Origin: Desulfovibrionaceae bacterium UBA3823
GTDB lineage: Bacteria; Desulfobacterota; Desulfovibrionia; Desulfovibrionales; Desulfovibrionaceae
Direction: 5' to 3'
DNA: 25,566 bases
Assembly: GCA_002369295.1 (NCBI GenBank)
Contig: DFDR01000205.1
Span: forward strand, 1 to 25,566
Positions 24,871-25,566 of the stretch are shown here, in pieces (position 1 is the first letter of the stretch; each line of letters opens with the position of its first letter). A model generated the notes under the pieces. It saw only the letters and a program-made list of their open reading frames with translations. It had not been told where the DNA came from and made no database searches. A program made the position numbers and the translations under genes.

Positions 24871-25176
24871 ATGTCCAACAGGGACGCAATGAACGCCCAG
24901 GAACGGGACAATTTGCAGGTCAGCCCCTCGCGCAGGGGCGGCACCGGCTCCCCCTCGGCGTCCACTCCCCGGCAGCCTTGCCTCGGCAAGGGGATCAAGG
25001 CCGCCATCCATGCAGGCGAGCTTGCCGACGAAGTTCGGTGGCTCCTAGCCAATGCGGCAGCCTGCAGGGAAGTCGTGGCTGCTGAAAGCGATGCTGGCGA
25101 GATCTTCCGCGAAGTCGAGCGGGAGCGCAGGCGCATCGCCCTGCACTGCATCAGCGACGAGGACGGCGCTTTCTAG
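24871..25176 (+). CDS. Small protein of unknown function
   Basis: ATG 24871 lies eight bases after AAGGAG. The 101-residue product starts MSNRDAMNAQERDNLQVSPS, has a Ser/Gly/Pro-rich middle, and ends in a helical, mixed-charge half (AAIHAGELADEVRWLLANAA, then a CREVVAAESDAGEIFREVER segment). It is less basic than the neighbours. No family recognised. A good hairpin follows the stop, so this may be the last gene of the row. Confidence 0.55.
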   Translation: MSNRDAMNAQERDNLQVSPSRRGGTGSPSASTPRQPCLGKGIKAAIHAGELADEVRWLLANAAACREVVAAESDAGEIFREVERERRRIALHCISDEDGAF

Positions 25177-25200
25177 GAAGCATCGCCCCCCGCCTCCCCC

Positions 25201-25239
25201 AGGCCGGCCGGTTTCGGGATCCTCCCTGCCGGCCGGCCT
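25201..25239 (+). terminator. Probable terminator after the small-protein row
   Basis: AGGCCGGCCGG (25201-25211) and CCGGCCGGCCT (25229-25239) form a perfect 11-base stem with a 17-base loop, followed by TCTTC. It lies 25 bases after the stop of the gene at 24871. The weak T-run lowers confidence. From here to 25455 I see no supported gene; a 52-codon frame at 25350-25508 has only a weak site. Confidence 0.55.
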
Positions 25240-25455
25240 TCTTCAGCGAGGACGCGGCCCTCCCTGCACGGCAGGGCGGCTGCCGGCTTCCTGCCGGGCA
25301 GGGGCTTCCGTCGCCTCCGGCAGCCTGCTCTAGACAGCAGGGAAAACGAATGGCGGAACCAAGCGGCAAGGGGCGCCGTGCCTGTCGCGACGGCTCGGCA
25401 GCAGGGACATGCTCTGCCGGAAGAGCGGTTGAGGCCGTTGCGGCCATGCAGCCTC

Positions 25456-25566
25456 ATGACCCGTCACAGCGCCGTCGAGTCCCAGGTCGATGCCGTGGCC
25501 CAAGCTGATCAGGAGTTCGCCTGGAGTTCACTTGCCCTTCAGCGCCGCGGGACGCTTGCCGAGACC
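25456..25566 (+). CDS. Possible start of another small protein, cut by window end
   Basis: From ATG 25456 the frame stays open to the end of the window and reads MTRHSAVESQVDAVAQADQE, then FAWSSLALQRRGTLAET, with codon use like that of the neighbours. No clear ribosome site is present, so the true start may be different or the frame may be chance. Confidence 0.25.
   Translation, partial: MTRHSAVESQVDAVAQADQEFAWSSLALQRRGTLAET

Noticed and set aside
1..25566. tRNA, rRNA or CRISPR array
   Set aside because: No cloverleaf with TTCGA loop, no ribosomal motif and no regularly spaced direct repeats of CRISPR size were seen; the regular repeats at 11-13 kb are protein-coding.

Overview
The window looks like an accessory stretch of a high-GC, Gram-negative chromosome or large plasmid. 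Shine-Dalgarno sites are strong, sigma70-type promoters are visible, and codons favour G or C in the third position. The mix of genes (DUF4116 repeat proteins, BrnT/BrnA, an NlpC/P60 lipoprotein-like hydrolase, a DUF2157-type membrane protein, ThiD) would suit a Desulfovibrio/Bilophila-type bacterium, but that is a guess from content, not a marker-based placement. Two AT-rich islands (about 3.34-4.26 kb and 16.5-19.6 kb around an insertion sequence), IS relics and many gene-poor spacers point to repeated transfer and decay.

Layout. 1-1.7 kb: the 3' part of a 24-residue-repeat DUF4116 gene. 2.2-2.8 kb: a BrnT/BrnA toxin-antitoxin operon on the minus strand with a near-consensus promoter. 3.16-3.33 kb: a decayed copy of a two-gene module that is intact at 6.2-9.5 kb. 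3.34-4.26 kb: an AT-rich uracil-DNA-glycosylase-like gene. 4.3-6.2 kb: a damaged helix-turn-helix gene, an ISAs1-type transposase relic, IS21-like end repeats and decayed DNA. 6.2-10.8 kb: a polyvalent-protein metallopeptidase (LPD1), a WYL-domain regulator with an unusual long tail, an overlapping Doc toxin, and an HNH endonuclease. 11.0-13.3 kb: a second, complete DUF4116 gene with 30 repeats. 13.8-16.2 kb: an NlpC/P60 hydrolase with its terminator and promoter, and a polytopic membrane protein. 16.4-19.6 kb: two small exported proteins; the second (a lipoprotein) is split by a 2.5 kb IS4-type element whose transposase carries an N-terminal DruA (DUF4338) domain. 19.9-20.7 kb: thiD. 20.7-22.9 kb: no gene that I can support. 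22.8-25.6 kb: a row of small, mostly Arg-rich proteins, two of them a tandem duplication sharing an 82-bp leader that is identical base for base.

How the parts may work together. The most interesting unit is 6.2-10.8 kb. The WYL regulator ends in a disordered linker plus a short terminal helix, and its stop codon overlaps the GTG start of a Doc kinase-type toxin, exactly where a Phd-type antitoxin would normally sit. I propose that the WYL protein acts both as repressor and as antidote. A broken copy of the same LPD1-WYL pair lies just upstream of the glycosylase gene, so this module seems to be a recurring slot for cargo. BrnT/BrnA, Doc, the HNH nuclease, the glycosylase-like protein and the DruA-fused transposase together give the region a defence and mobile-element character.
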